A stretch of 64,000 nt of DNA, from contig NZ_CDBT01000008.1 of NCBI RefSeq assembly GCF_000819765.1, positions 143,955-207,954 on the forward strand. The letters run 5' to 3'. The notes beneath the pieces were generated by a model, which saw only the letters and a list, made by a program, of their open reading frames with translations, was not told the DNA's origin and did not search any database. This document shows positions 52,340 through 64,000 of the stretch, piece by piece; within the stretch, counting starts at the first letter, position 1, and every line of letters begins with the position of its first letter. The DNA is from Aeromonas bivalvium (GTDB taxonomy: Bacteria; Pseudomonadota; Gammaproteobacteria; Enterobacterales; Aeromonadaceae). The translations under genes were made by a program, and so were the position numbers.

Positions 52340-53419
52340 ATGGAAAGGTTGAAGGTCGAACTGGGTGAGCGCTCTTACCCCATAGAAATTGCGGCTGGAC
52401 TGTTGCAGCGCCCCGAGGCGCTGACTCAGGCCATCCAGGGCAAGCGGGTCATGATAGTGACCAACACTGTCGTGGCGCCCCTCTATCTCGAGCGGGTGAG
52501 CCAGCTGCTGACGGATTATCAGGTAGAACACCTGATCCTGCCGGATGGTGAGGCGCACAAGACCCTGGCGACCTTCGAGCGCATTATGTCTGCGCTGCTT
52601 GAGACCAACCATGGACGCGATACCACACTGATCGCCCTGGGTGGGGGTGTGATAGGGGATGTGGTGGGCTTCGCGGCCGCCAGTTTCCAGCGTGGCATCC
52701 CCTTCATTCAGGTGCCCACCACCCTCCTTTCCCAGGTCGACTCCTCCGTCGGCGGCAAGACCGCCGTCAACCATCCCCTCGGCAAGAACATGATAGGTGC
52801 CTTCTACCAGCCCAAACTGGTGGTCATCGACACCGAGTGCCTGCAGACCCTGCCCGCGCGCGAGTTTGCCGCTGGCATGGCCGAGGTGATCAAGTACGGC
52901 ATCATCTGGGATGCGGATTTTTTCCACTGGCTGGAACAGAACATGTCCCGGCTGCAACGGCTGGATCCGGCGGCGCTGGCCTATGCCATCAAGCGTTGCT
53001 GCGAGATCAAGGCGGAAGTGGTGGCCGAGGACGAGACGGAGCACGGCGTACGGGCGCTGCTCAATCTGGGTCACACCTTCGGTCACGCCATCGAGGCGGA
53101 ACAGGGCTATGGCAACTGGCTGCACGGTGAGGCGGTTGCCGCAGGCATGATGCAGGCGGCCGCCACGGCCCGCTTGCGTGGCCAGCTCGATGGCGAGCAA
53201 GAGGAGCGGATCCGCGCCCTGCTGCTGGCCGCCGGGCTGCCGGTGAAGGGCCCTGTCGGCATGGGGTTCGATGCTTACCTGCGCCACATGCGCCGGGACA
53301 AGAAGGTGCTGGCGGGCAAGTTGCGCCTGGTATTGCCGGTGGGGATCGGTCATGCCGAAGTGGTGGCCGATGTGTCTGATGCCCAACTGCAGTCGGTGAT
53401 CGAGTCCGAATGTGAGTAA
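52340..53419 (+). CDS. aroB: 3-dehydroquinate synthase
   Basis: AroB converts DAHP to 3-dehydroquinate, the second step of the shikimate pathway, using NAD+ and a divalent metal. This 359-residue enzyme has the NAD-binding [35 protein letters not shown] (residues about 130-148) and metal-ligand regions around [10 protein letters not shown] and [11 protein letters not shown]. It overlaps damX by eight bases. Confidence 0.97.
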   Translation: MERLKVELGERSYPIEIAAGLLQRPEALTQAIQGKRVMIVTNTVVAPLYLERVSQLLTDYQVEHLILPDGEAHKTLATFERIMSALLETNHGRDTTLIALGGGVIGDVVGFAAASFQRGIPFIQVPTTLLSQVDSSVGGKTAVNHPLGKNMIGAFYQPKLVVIDTECLQTLPAREFAAGMAEVIKYGIIWDADFFHWLEQNMSRLQRLDPAALAYAIKRCCEIKAEVVAEDETEHGVRALLNLGHTFGHAIEAEQGYGNWLHGEAVAAGMMQAAATARLRGQLDGEQEERIRALLLAAGLPVKGPVGMGFDAYLRHMRRDKKVLAGKLRLVLPVGIGHAEVVADVSDAQLQSVIESECE

Positions 53420-54971
53420 GTTACTCCAGTTTCCCTCCCAGCGGCAGCTGGTCGAACGGCTGCTGCATCTGATTGAATTCAATCACCCTTTCATTTTTCT
53501 TTCCGGTCCGGCCGGCAGCGGCCGTGCCACCCTCTGCGAATCCTTGCTCGGCCGCCTGCCAGAGAAGGTGACAGTGGTGAGCCTCATCGGCCGTCCCGAC
53601 ATGAAGATGGCCGAGGTGCGCCAGTTACTGCTCGAGCAGGTGGTCGACAGGCCCTTGTTCAATCCTCAGGATGCCCTGGCCGACAGCTTCTTTCGCATGC
53701 TGGAGGGCAAACCCGCCACCCTGCTGCTGCTCATCGAGCGGGCCAGTGACCTGCCCGCCGAGCTGCTTGGCGAGCTGTGGGCCCTGTGCCGCCACAACGA
53801 CACCCTGGCCAGACCCCATCAGTTGGCGATCCTGCTCAGCGGGGATGACGGCTGGTGTCGCAGGGGACGGGCTGGGCTGAAGGGGCGGGCCATGCCTGCC
53901 CTAGAGCTGGAGGTCGCGCCCCTGAGCGCCCCCGAACAGCGGATCTTCCTGTATGAAAAGGCCAAGGCACAGAAGATACCGGCCAGCCTCTTGCCCAAAA
54001 GCAAGGTAGAGGAGATCCTGAGCCAGGCGAAAGGACACCCGTCCACCATCATGCAGGCCCTGGAGGATATCATGACCGACAGAAGACCCAAGAAGCCCCA
54101 ACCCAAGTTGCCCATCAAGACGGTCGTGCTGGGGTTTGTTGCCGTCATCGGCATCTTGTTGGCGCTCACTTACCTGGTGCCCGCGTTGTTTGGGGACAAA
54201 CAGGAAGACGTGGCGGGGAGTCAAGCCCTCGATGCCCCGCTGCCTCTGCCCATCCCGGGCGACGGGTCGCAAGGGGCCGTGACCCAGGAGGGATCAGCCC
54301 AGAGCGGAGCGGTCGGCACCGGGAGTGGCGATCAGGACAACACCGCCCTGGTGCGCGACTGGCAGGCCGAGAGCCAGGACCTGCCCAAGGCGGTACAGAG
54401 CGAGACGGTGACCGCGGATGCCGGCAACTATGAGGGGCGTCGTCTGGTCATTTCCGATGACGTGGTCGAGAAGCTGATGACCCAGCCCGGCGTCAGCGGT
54501 GCTCTGCCGACCCAGGTGGTCAAGGAGCTGACCGGCGAGGCCGCCCCCGTCAATCCCCAGAGTCAGGCCGGGACGCAGCCTCGTCAGGATGCGGCTTCCG
54601 CCCAGCGCCAGACGAGCACAATCCAGTCTGACTCGACCAAGCACCCGGAACCCGTCGTGGCCGCCCCCCGCGTTCCCCTGACGCCGGTCGCCACCTTGCA
54701 GAAGAAGGCCAGAACCCACTACAGCGTGCAGCTGATGGGGGCGAGCAATCGCCCGGCGGTCGACAAGTTCGTGGCAGAACACCGTCTGGCCGGCAAGATC
54801 TGGCTCTATCAGACCCAATTTCGCGGCAGTCCCTGGTTCGTGGTGTTGCAGGGGGATTACGGCAGCGTCCAGCAGGCGAAGGCGGCAATCCGCCAGTTGC
54901 CGCCGGCCCTGCTCAAGGGACAACCCTGGCCCAAGTCGTTCGCCCAGGTACAAAAAGAGCTGAAGCCATAG
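53412..54971 (+). CDS. damX: cell-division SPOR-domain protein DamX
   Basis: DamX is a bitopic septal protein that binds denuded peptidoglycan. The 519-residue protein has an N-terminal AAA-like domain (about 1-215) with a degenerate Walker A loop [14 protein letters not shown], a membrane helix near 238-258, a long low-complexity Ser/Gly/Gln/Asp-rich periplasmic linker (265-430), and a C-terminal SPOR domain [19 protein letters not shown] with [11 protein letters not shown]. The cytoplasmic ATPase-like part is longer than in E. coli DamX (428 aa), as is usual in Aeromonas and Vibrio. Confidence 0.93.
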   Translation: MSKLLQFPSQRQLVERLLHLIEFNHPFIFLSGPAGSGRATLCESLLGRLPEKVTVVSLIGRPDMKMAEVRQLLLEQVVDRPLFNPQDALADSFFRMLEGKPATLLLLIERASDLPAELLGELWALCRHNDTLARPHQLAILLSGDDGWCRRGRAGLKGRAMPALELEVAPLSAPEQRIFLYEKAKAQKIPASLLPKSKVEEILSQAKGHPSTIMQALEDIMTDRRPKKPQPKLPIKTVVLGFVAVIGILLALTYLVPALFGDKQEDVAGSQALDAPLPLPIPGDGSQGAVTQEGSAQSGAVGTGSGDQDNTALVRDWQAESQDLPKAVQSETVTADAGNYEGRRLVISDDVVEKLMTQPGVSGALPTQVVKELTGEAAPVNPQSQAGTQPRQDAASAQRQTSTIQSDSTKHPEPVVAAPRVPLTPVATLQKKARTHYSVQLMGASNRPAVDKFVAEHRLAGKIWLYQTQFRGSPWFVVLQGDYGSVQQAKAAIRQLPPALLKGQPWPKSFAQVQKELKP

Positions 54972-54986
54972 CGGCAGGTCGGATAA

Positions 54987-55010
54987 GGGGGTAGAATCGT
55001 CCCCCTTTTT
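54987..55010 (+). terminator. terminator-like hairpin between damX and dam
   Basis: GGGGG/CCCCC stem with a 9-base loop followed by T5, sixteen bases past the damX stop. Confidence 0.7.
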
Positions 55011-55040
55011 GGGTTGCTGCCTCCTTAACGCCGGATTTCC

Positions 55041-55916
55041 ATGAAGAAAACACGCGCTTTTTTAAAATGGGCCGGGGGAAAATACTCCCTGGTGGAAGAG
55101 ATTGCCGAGCGGTTGCCAGCAGGGCGTGTGTTGCTTGAACCCTTCGTCGGCGCCGGATCCGTGTTTCTCAACACCGACTATGACGCCTATGTGCTCAATG
55201 ACATCAATCCGGATCTGATTGCGCTCTACAACCATCTCAAGCAGAAGCCGGATCGGCTCATCGCCGAGGCGCGCAAGCTGTTCGTGGCCGACAACAACCA
55301 CAAGGCGGCTTACTACCGGTTGCGTACCCAGTTCAATCAGACCCAGGGCAGTTTCGATCGCTCCCTGCTGTTCCTGTTTCTGAATCGCCATGGCTTCAAC
55401 GGCCTGTGCCGCTACAACAAGAAGGGCGGCTTCAACGTGCCGTTTGGTTCCTACAAGAAGCCCTACTTCCCAGAAAAGGAGCTGTGGGCCTTCGCCGAAA
55501 AGGCACAAAAAGCCACCTTCATCTGTGAGAGCTATGCCGACGCCATCAAGCGGGCGGAGCAGGACTGGGTGATCTACTGCGATCCCCCCTATGCCCCGCT
55601 CTCCACCACCGCCAGCTTCACCACCTATTCCGCCGGGGGCTTTACCCTGGACGATCAGGCGATCCTGGCCCGGCTGGCCCGTCATACGGCTGCCGAGAAG
55701 GGGGTGCCCGTGCTCATCAGCAACCACGACATCGAGCTGACCCGTGAGCTCTATCGCGGTGCCAGGCTCGACGAGATCCTGGTCAAGCGCACCATCAGCC
55801 GCAATGGCGGCACCCGCAACAAGGTGGCCGAGCTGCTGGCGCTCTATCCGCCCGGCATTGCCCCCGAGCAGGGCTGGTATCCCGGAGATCTGATCGAGAG
55901 CGAGGCGAGCGCCTGA
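55041..55916 (+). CDS. dam: DNA adenine methyltransferase (GATC)
   Basis: Dam methylates the adenine of GATC, directing mismatch repair and replication timing. This 291-residue enzyme (E. coli 278) has motif X FLKWAGGKYSL, motif I LEPFVGAGSVFLN, and catalytic motif IV CDPPYAPLS near residue 178. RHGFNGLCRYNKKGGFNVPFG contains the target-recognition elements (about residues 115-136). Position after aroB-damX is conserved. The short C-terminal extension (SEASA) is unremarkable. Confidence 0.97.
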   Translation: MKKTRAFLKWAGGKYSLVEEIAERLPAGRVLLEPFVGAGSVFLNTDYDAYVLNDINPDLIALYNHLKQKPDRLIAEARKLFVADNNHKAAYYRLRTQFNQTQGSFDRSLLFLFLNRHGFNGLCRYNKKGGFNVPFGSYKKPYFPEKELWAFAEKAQKATFICESYADAIKRAEQDWVIYCDPPYAPLSTTASFTTYSAGGFTLDDQAILARLARHTAAEKGVPVLISNHDIELTRELYRGARLDEILVKRTISRNGGTRNKVAELLALYPPGIAPEQGWYPGDLIESEASA

Positions 55917-55928
55917 GCAAGGCCTGCC

Positions 55929-56120
55929 TTACCCCAGTACCCAGCTCACCAGCAGCCAGAGGCTGCCGACCAGGGCGGCGATAAGCAGCAGTCCCATCAG
56001 GATGAACAGAAGGGGCGAGCCGCCGGCAAAGTCCCGCTGGCGATTGCGCTGGGATTGCACGCCAAACAGGGCCGCCAGGGTGCTGGTGAGGGTATGCCAT
56101 AGGGAGAGTCGCTGGTTCAT
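55929..56120 (-). CDS. small DUF2970-family membrane protein
   Basis: A 63-residue protein with one C-terminal membrane helix (about 37-61). The N-terminal LWHTLTSTLAALFGVQSQRNRQRDF matches the DUF2970 pattern of a Leu-rich segment, FFGV/LFGV, then a basic-acidic stretch before the helix (residues 7-31). AGGAGG precedes the ATG. It sits on the opposite strand between dam and rpe, convergent with dam. Function unknown. Confidence 0.75.
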   Translation of the reverse strand: MNQRLSLWHTLTSTLAALFGVQSQRNRQRDFAGGSPLLFILMGLLLIAALVGSLWLLVSWVLG

Positions 56121-56310
56121 GGGTGCCTCCTGATGGTTATCAGCCTAGTCAGCTTTGGTCACTCCCTCCTCTGTCTTCCCCGTTTCCGGTCTGCCCGGCA
56201 GGCTCCCTCCCGCGTCTTCGGGCGGGAAGAGGCGGTGATCGGCCTCGTTTCCTGGCCCGCTTTGGGGTAAAATTGCGCCGCTTTTCGCCTAGCTGCCAAT
56301 GGATGACGTG

Positions 56311-56982
56311 ATGAAAGACTTTCTGATAGCCCCCTCGATCCTCTCCGCCGACTTCGCCCGCCTGGGTGACGATGTTGCCAAGGTATTGGCTGCGGGGGCC
56401 GACGTGGTGCATTTCGATGTGATGGACAACCACTATGTGCCCAACCTGACCATAGGCCCCATGGTCTGTCAGGCCCTGCGTGACTTCGGCATCGAGGCGA
56501 TGATCGACGTGCACCTCATGGTCAAGCCGGTGGATCGCATCGTGCCCGATTTCGCCAAGGCGGGCGCCTCCCTCATCACCTTCCACCCGGAAGCCTCCGA
56601 CCACGTGGACCGCACCCTGGGCCTCATCAAGGAGCAGGGCTGTCAGGCCGGCCTGGTGCTCAACCCGGCCACGCCGCTCTCCTGCCTCGAATACGTGATG
56701 GACAAGCTGGACGTGATCCTGCTGATGTCGGTCAATCCGGGCTTCGGCGGTCAGAGCTTCATCCCCGGCACCCTCGACAAGCTGCGCCAGGTGCGTCGCC
56801 TGATCGACGAGAGCGGTCGTGACATCCGCCTCGAGATCGACGGCGGCGTCAAGGTGGACAACATCCGCGAGATCGCCGAGGCCGGTGCCGACATGTTCGT
56901 GGCGGGCTCCGCCATCTTCAGCCAGCCTGACTACAAGGCGGTGATCGACCAGATGCGTGCGGAGCTGGCCCATGTCCGTTGA
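56311..56982 (+). CDS. rpe: ribulose-phosphate 3-epimerase
   Basis: Rpe interconverts ribulose-5-phosphate and xylulose-5-phosphate. This 223-residue TIM barrel has [20 protein letters not shown] at the start, [39 protein letters not shown] and [10 protein letters not shown], all metal and phosphate-binding signatures. ATG 56311 aligns with the E. coli start; ATG 56299 would add four residues. It overlaps gph by 11 bases, with trpS following, as in E. coli. Confidence 0.97.
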   Translation: MKDFLIAPSILSADFARLGDDVAKVLAAGADVVHFDVMDNHYVPNLTIGPMVCQALRDFGIEAMIDVHLMVKPVDRIVPDFAKAGASLITFHPEASDHVDRTLGLIKEQGCQAGLVLNPATPLSCLEYVMDKLDVILLMSVNPGFGGQSFIPGTLDKLRQVRRLIDESGRDIRLEIDGGVKVDNIREIAEAGADMFVAGSAIFSQPDYKAVIDQMRAELAHVR

Positions 56983-57637
56983 GCGTCCCTTCGACCTGGT
57001 GCTGTTCGACCTGGACGGCACCCTGATAGACAGTGCCGCCCAGCTGGCGCTGGCGGTCAATCGCACCCTCACCGATCTGGGGCTGGCCGAGGCCGATGAG
57101 GCCGTGGTGCGTACCTGGGTCGGCAATGGCGCCGACAAGCTCATCAGCCGTGCCCTGGCGTATCGCGAAGGCGACGAGCTGTTTGAGCGGGCGCGCCCTC
57201 TGTTCGATCGTCACTACCAGGCCTGTCTGCTGGAAGGGCTGGCCATGTATGACGGGGTGGAGCAGAGCCTGCGTCGCCTGCAACGCCTGGGCTATCAACA
57301 GGCGGTGGTGACCAACAAGCCCAGCCACTTCGTGCAACCCATTCTCGATGCCCTCGGCATCAGCGACTGCTTCGCGCTCTGGCTCGGGGGCAACTGCCTG
57401 CCCGAGAAGAAACCCAGGCCCGAACCCTTGCTGCACGCCTGCCACGAACTTGGGGTAACGCCCTCCCGTACCCTGATGGTGGGCGACTCCGAAAATGATG
57501 TGCTGGCCGCCCAGGCTGCCAGCATGAAGGTGGTGGGTCTCACCTACGGCTACAACTATGGCCGCCCCATCGCCGACTCCAACCCTGACTGGGTGTGCGA
57601 GCGCTTCGGTGAACTCGACGCCCTGCTGGCCGAATAA
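56972..57637 (+). CDS. gph: phosphoglycolate phosphatase
   Basis: Gph removes phosphate from 2-phosphoglycolate formed during repair of 3'-phosphoglycolate DNA ends. This 221-residue HAD enzyme has motif [13 protein letters not shown], motif II Thr in VVTNKP, Lys in [12 protein letters not shown] and motif [15 protein letters not shown]. The start at 56972 overlaps rpe by 11 bases and has GGAG upstream. It is followed by trpS after 17 bp. Confidence 0.95.
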   Translation: MSVERPFDLVLFDLDGTLIDSAAQLALAVNRTLTDLGLAEADEAVVRTWVGNGADKLISRALAYREGDELFERARPLFDRHYQACLLEGLAMYDGVEQSLRRLQRLGYQQAVVTNKPSHFVQPILDALGISDCFALWLGGNCLPEKKPRPEPLLHACHELGVTPSRTLMVGDSENDVLAAQAASMKVVGLTYGYNYGRPIADSNPDWVCERFGELDALLAE

Positions 57638-57654
57638 GAACAAGGACTCCCTTC

Positions 57655-58659
57655 ATGGCTAAACCAATCGTACTGAGCGGCGCCCAGCCCTCCGGCCAAC
57701 TCACCATAGGCAACTACATGGGCGCCCTGCGCCAGTGGGTCAAGATGCAGGATGACTTCGACTGCCTGTACTGCATCGTCGACCTGCACGCCATCACCAC
57801 CCGCCAGGATCCGGCGGCCCTGCGCAAGGCGTGCCTCGATGCCGCCGCCCTCTATCTCGCGGTGGGGGTCGATCCGGCCAAGAGCACCGTCTTCATCCAG
57901 TCCCACGTGCCCCAGCACGCGGAGCTCGGCTGGATCCTCAACTGCTACACCCAGATGGGCGAGCTGTCGCGCATGACCCAGTTCAAGGACAAGTCGGCGC
58001 GTTTCGAGAACAACGTCAACGTCGGCCTGTTTGGCTACCCGGTGCTGATGGCGGCGGATATCCTGCTCTACCAGGCCAACCAGGTACCGGTCGGCAACGA
58101 TCAGAAGCAGCACCTGGAGCTGACCCGCGACATCTGCACCCGCTTCAACAACCTGCATGGGGAGGTGTTCACCCTGCCGGAGCCTTTCATTCCGGAAGAG
58201 GGAGCCCGGGTGATGAGCCTGCAGGATCCCACCAAGAAGATGTCCAAGTCCGACGACAACGAGGCGAACTTCATCGGCCTGCTGGAAGATCCCAAGCAGA
58301 TCGTCAAGAAGATCAAGCGTGCCGTCACCGACTCCGACGATCCTGCCGTGGTGCGTTTCGATCCGGTGAACAAGCCCGGGGTGTCCAACCTGCTGACCCT
58401 GATGTCGGGGGTGACCGGCCGCACCATTCCCGAGCTGGAGCAGCACTTCGAAGGCAAGATGTATGGCCATCTGAAGACGGAGACCGCCGAGGCCGTGGTC
58501 GCCCTGCTCGAGCCGCTGCAAGCCCGTTTCCACGCGCTGCGTCAGGATGAGACCCACCTGAAAGCCATTCTCGCCGCCGGCGCAGAAAAGGCCAGGGAAA
58601 GGGCTGAAAAAACCCTGGCCAGCGTATATGATGTGGTCGGCTTCGTTCCAAGAGCCTGA
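57655..58659 (+). CDS. trpS: tryptophanyl-tRNA synthetase
   Basis: TrpS charges tRNA-Trp. This 334-residue class I enzyme (E. coli 334) has the HIGH-like sequence [13 protein letters not shown], the tryptophan-binding region around [13 protein letters not shown] and [19 protein letters not shown] (starting about residue 129), and KMSKS in [13 protein letters not shown]. It ends an rpe-gph-trpS run and has its own terminator. Confidence 0.98.
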   Translation: MAKPIVLSGAQPSGQLTIGNYMGALRQWVKMQDDFDCLYCIVDLHAITTRQDPAALRKACLDAAALYLAVGVDPAKSTVFIQSHVPQHAELGWILNCYTQMGELSRMTQFKDKSARFENNVNVGLFGYPVLMAADILLYQANQVPVGNDQKQHLELTRDICTRFNNLHGEVFTLPEPFIPEEGARVMSLQDPTKKMSKSDDNEANFIGLLEDPKQIVKKIKRAVTDSDDPAVVRFDPVNKPGVSNLLTLMSGVTGRTIPELEQHFEGKMYGHLKTETAEAVVALLEPLQARFHALRQDETHLKAILAAGAEKARERAEKTLASVYDVVGFVPRA

Positions 58660-58683
58660 TATATCGGATTGTGGTGACACCGT

Positions 58684-58718
58684 AGAAAGCCGGGTATCAA
58701 CCTGGCTTTCTTTGTTTT
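58684..58718 (+). terminator. trpS terminator
   Basis: GAAAGCC-GG-GT...AC-CT-GGCTTTC hairpin followed by TTTGTTTT. Confidence 0.75.
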
Positions 58719-58781
58719 GCCCGCCGCTATGAGCGATCTCCGGATCTCGATCTGAGCGGACCTTGAGTCCCAAGAGTGAAC

Positions 58782-58997
58782 ATGTTGACCGAAGAAAAAA
58801 TCACCATTGAAGAGTTGGGGGACAAGGGCCACTGGCTGCGCAAGTTTCGCAAGGCCAAGAACCTCAATACCCTGCAACTGATGGTCTCCAACGCCATCGA
58901 CCGGCACCATGCCACCCCCGCCATCGTCGCCGCCATCTACCTCGCCGAGTGCCAACGGGAGCGGGAGATGGAACAGGGCCGCTACCTGGATCGCTAA
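58782..58997 (+). CDS. small helical protein, possible Hha/YmoA-like regulator
   Basis: A 71-residue, strongly helical, charged protein. Its core [20 protein letters not shown] resembles the Hha core [20 protein letters not shown] in the order of basic, hydrophobic and Thr-Leu residues, and the later [15 protein letters not shown] resembles AVFYSAADHRLAEL. Hha/YmoA proteins bind H-NS and modulate silenced virulence genes. I judge this distant and unconfirmed by eye. The start is ATG 58782 (GTG 58776 also possible). It lies 14 bp before pabA and may be co-transcribed. Confidence 0.5.
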   Translation: MLTEEKITIEELGDKGHWLRKFRKAKNLNTLQLMVSNAIDRHHATPAIVAAIYLAECQREREMEQGRYLDR

Positions 58998-59011
58998 GCC
59001 TCCCGCTGCCC

Positions 59012-59593
59012 ATGCTGTTACTGATCGACAACTACGACTCCTTTACCTGGAACCTGGTGCAGTATTTCGGCTCCCTGGGGCAGGAGGTCGTGGTCAAGCG
59101 CAACGATGCTCTGACCCTGGCCGACATCGAGGCCATGGCCCCCGATCACCTGGTGATCTCCCCCGGCCCTTGCACCCCCAATGAAGCGGGCGTCTCGCTG
59201 GGCGCTATCGCACATTTTGCCGGCCGTATCCCCATCCTCGGGGTCTGCCTTGGTCACCAGTCCCTGGCCCAGGCGTTTGGCGCCGAGGTGGTGCGTGCCC
59301 GCCGGGTGATGCACGGCAAGACCTCCCTGATCCGCCATGGGGGGGAGGGGGTCTTTGCAGGATTGCAGGATCCGCTGCGGGTGACCCGTTACCACTCCCT
59401 GGTGGTTCGGCGCGACACCCTGCCTGACTGCCTGGCGGTGACCGCCTGGAGCGAACACGCCGATGGTTCGTTCGACGAGATCATGGGGCTGCGCCACAGG
59501 ACGCTGGCGGTGGAAGGGGTGCAGTTTCATCCCGAGAGCATACTGAGCGAACAGGGCCACGAGCTGCTGGCCAACTTCCTCTCCCGGCGCTGA
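59012..59593 (+). CDS. pabA: aminodeoxychorismate synthase glutaminase subunit
   Basis: PabA supplies ammonia from glutamine for p-aminobenzoate (folate) synthesis and in some species also serves anthranilate synthase. This 193-residue type-1 glutamine amidotransferase starts [18 protein letters not shown]. The catalytic Cys is in [15 protein letters not shown], and the His/Glu pair is in [13 protein letters not shown]. The start at 59012 is fixed by this N-terminus, although no clear SD is seen. It is upstream of astC, as argD/pabA often are in enterics. Confidence 0.92.
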   Translation: MLLLIDNYDSFTWNLVQYFGSLGQEVVVKRNDALTLADIEAMAPDHLVISPGPCTPNEAGVSLGAIAHFAGRIPILGVCLGHQSLAQAFGAEVVRARRVMHGKTSLIRHGGEGVFAGLQDPLRVTRYHSLVVRRDTLPDCLAVTAWSEHADGSFDEIMGLRHRTLAVEGVQFHPESILSEQGHELLANFLSRR

Positions 59594-61284
<1,691 letters not shown>

Positions 61285-61294
61285 TCCCGAATTG

Positions 61295-61332
61295 AGGTGG
61301 GGGCCACTCCCGGCAGGAACCGGGACCCCACC
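61295..61332 (+). promoter_or_regulatory. intercistronic hairpin between astC and astA
   Basis: GGTGGGG...CCCCACC (61296-61302 with 61326-61332) encloses TCCCGG...CCGGGA (61308-61313 with 61320-61325), forming a long interrupted stem without a T-run. It probably stabilises or processes the polycistronic mRNA. Confidence 0.55.
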
Positions 61333-61360
61333 TGTCGTCAATGAAAGGGAGTTGTCATCT

Positions 61361-62380
61361 ATGTTGTTAATTCGTCCCATCGAACAGAAAGATTTTGCCG
61401 GGCTCAAGACCTGTGCCATCGAATCCGGCACCGGCATGACCTCCTTGCCGGTCAATGATGAGCTGCTGCAGCGCAAGATCGATGCCTCCACCCAGACCTT
61501 TTCGGACAAACCCGCGGGAAAGGGCGACTGCCTCTATTTCTTCGTGGCCGAGGATCTGGAGAGCGGGGACATGGTCGGCACCTGTGCCATCGACGCGGCC
61601 GTGGGCCTGTCCCAGCCGTTTTACAACTATCACATCGGCAAGGTTGTCCACTCTTCTCCCAAGCTCGGCATCTACAACGTGGTCGAGACGCTGACCCTGT
61701 CCAACGACTACACAGGCAATTCCGAGCTGTGTACCCTGTTTTTGCGCGAATGTGCCCGCGAGGGGCTCAATGGCCGACTGCTCTCCAAGCACCGCTTCCT
61801 GTTCATGGCCGAGCACCCCGAGCTGTTTGACAAGACCGTCTTCGCCGAGATGCGCGGCGTCTCCGATGTCAATGGTCACAGCCCGTTTTACGAGTGGCTG
61901 CAAAAGCACTTCTTCTCGATGGATTTTCCCACCGTCGACTATCTCACCGGGATCGGCAAGAAGCGCTTCATCGCCGAGTTGATGCCCAAGTACCCCATCT
62001 ACGTCAATCTGCTCAGCAATGAGGCGCGGGCCGTCATCGGCAAGACTCACGAGAAGACTCGTCCCGCCATCAAGATGTTGCAAGACGAAGGCTTCGTGAA
62101 CCGCGGTTATGTGGATATCTTCGATGCCGGCCCCACTGTCGAATGCGACGTGAACAACATCCGCACCATACGCCGCAGCAAGCGCCTGACCGTGGTGGTG
62201 GGGGAACCCCTGGGGGGGCACACCTATCTGCTGTGCAACACCCGCTTCGAACAGTATCGGGCCTGTCTTGGCAATATCCGGGTCGATCTGGACAAGCAGG
62301 AGGCCATAGTGCCGCCCAAGATGGCCGCCGCCCTCAAGGTGGAGAATGGCGATCTGGTGCGGGTCGTGGATCTGGACTGA
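61361..62380 (+). CDS. astA: arginine N-succinyltransferase
   Basis: AstA transfers the succinyl group from succinyl-CoA to arginine, first step of the ammonia-producing AST pathway. This 339-residue protein (E. coli 344) starts MLLIRPIEQKDFAGLKTCAI, and has LTSLP-like GTGMTSLPVNDELLQ, VCTI-type GTCAIDAAVGLSQPFYNYH and NELCTLFLRECAREG-like NSELCTLFLRECAREG. The start at 61361 is set by this N-terminus; the longer frame is not protein-like. It lies 90 bp before astD. Confidence 0.95.
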   Translation: MLLIRPIEQKDFAGLKTCAIESGTGMTSLPVNDELLQRKIDASTQTFSDKPAGKGDCLYFFVAEDLESGDMVGTCAIDAAVGLSQPFYNYHIGKVVHSSPKLGIYNVVETLTLSNDYTGNSELCTLFLRECAREGLNGRLLSKHRFLFMAEHPELFDKTVFAEMRGVSDVNGHSPFYEWLQKHFFSMDFPTVDYLTGIGKKRFIAELMPKYPIYVNLLSNEARAVIGKTHEKTRPAIKMLQDEGFVNRGYVDIFDAGPTVECDVNNIRTIRRSKRLTVVVGEPLGGHTYLLCNTRFEQYRACLGNIRVDLDKQEAIVPPKMAAALKVENGDLVRVVDLD

Positions 62381-63940
<1,560 letters not shown>

Positions 63941-63963
63941 GCGAGAATGGAGCTTGATGCAGC

Positions 63964-64000
63964 ATGAGAAGATTAACACTGCTTCATCTCCCCGGTCGCC
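63964..64000 (+). CDS. possible start of a further gene, truncated by the window edge
   Basis: An ATG at 63964 opens a frame (MRRLTLLHLPGR...) that continues to the end of the window. It follows astD by 23 bases. The weak RBS and short length do not allow a product call; it does not look like the known start of AstB or AstE. Confidence 0.3.
   Translation, partial: MRRLTLLHLPGR

Overview
The window is about 63% G+C and almost fully packed with genes. It reads as a chromosomal segment of a gammaproteobacterium, most probably Aeromonas. Supporting signs are the block mrcA / pilMNOPQ-aroK-aroB-damX-dam-rpe-gph-trpS, a fumarate reductase operon frdABCD, an Arg32-type elongation factor P next to its rhamnosyltransferase EarP, an arginine succinyltransferase cluster (astC-astA-astD), and protein sequences close to E. 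coli/Vibrio but clearly distinct. The species is not resolved. No rRNA, tRNA, prophage, CRISPR array or complete insertion sequence was seen.

Layout. 1-8.0 kb: small lipoprotein, LysR regulator, HAD phosphatase, nitroreductase, a Cache-GGDEF diguanylate cyclase, a glycine-zipper protein, a D-2-hydroxyacid dehydrogenase and a DUF3530 protein, with two unusual tandem repeat blocks around the last two. 8.2-12.1 kb: efp, earP, guaC and a retropepsin-like protease. 12.1-18.6 kb: a tightly coupled leftward operon (thermostable-hemolysin-family acyltransferase-like protein, acyl-AMP ligase, heme-oxygenase-like diiron protein, SDR, TPR periplasmic protein) followed on the same strand by a QseBC-like two-component system. 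18.8-24.9 kb: methyltransferase, a MITE-like element, a YcaQ/AlkX-type DNA glycosylase and frdABCD with an FNR-like site upstream. 24.9-33.4 kb: amino-acid-type chemoreceptor, glycerophosphodiesterase, large MscK/MscM-type channel, MATE exporter and M23 peptidase. 33.6-39.4 kb: a complete chaperone-usher fimbrial operon (pilin, chaperone, usher, second chaperone, tip adhesin). 39.4-43.9 kb: membrane protein, LysR, a degenerate MBL-fold protein, a DsbA-family protein and oxyR. 43.9-59.6 kb: mrcA, divergent from the type IV pilus assembly operon, then shikimate, dam, rpe, gph, trpS, a small Hha-like gene and pabA. 60-64 kb: astC, astA, astD.

Two things stand out. (1) The 12.1-18.6 kb operon carries an intact six-residue metal-ligand pattern of heme-oxygenase-like diiron oxidases, together with an acyl-activating enzyme, a GNAT/AHL-synthase-like protein and a reductase, and it ends in a sensor kinase/regulator pair. 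It looks like an uncharacterised acyl-derived metabolite or signal pathway with its own sensing arm. (2) Short tandem duplications repeatedly sit exactly at gene ends. Two copy a gene 3' end with its stop codon (82-bp period at 5571-5816; 51-bp period about nine times at 6741-7210). Three copy a gene start or junction (frdD, 71 bp; ugpQ, 59 bp; pilP/pilQ, 61 bp), leaving decoy ribosome-binding sites, start codons and mini-ORFs just upstream of the real start.

Functional ties are those expected for a facultative aquatic bacterium: anaerobic respiration (frd), surface attachment and motility (fimbriae, type IV pilus, chemoreceptor, c-di-GMP), oxidative stress (OxyR), osmotic protection (mechanosensitive channel), translation of polyproline proteins (EF-P/EarP) and arginine catabolism (ast). 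All calls were made by reading the sequence alone; no database search was run.
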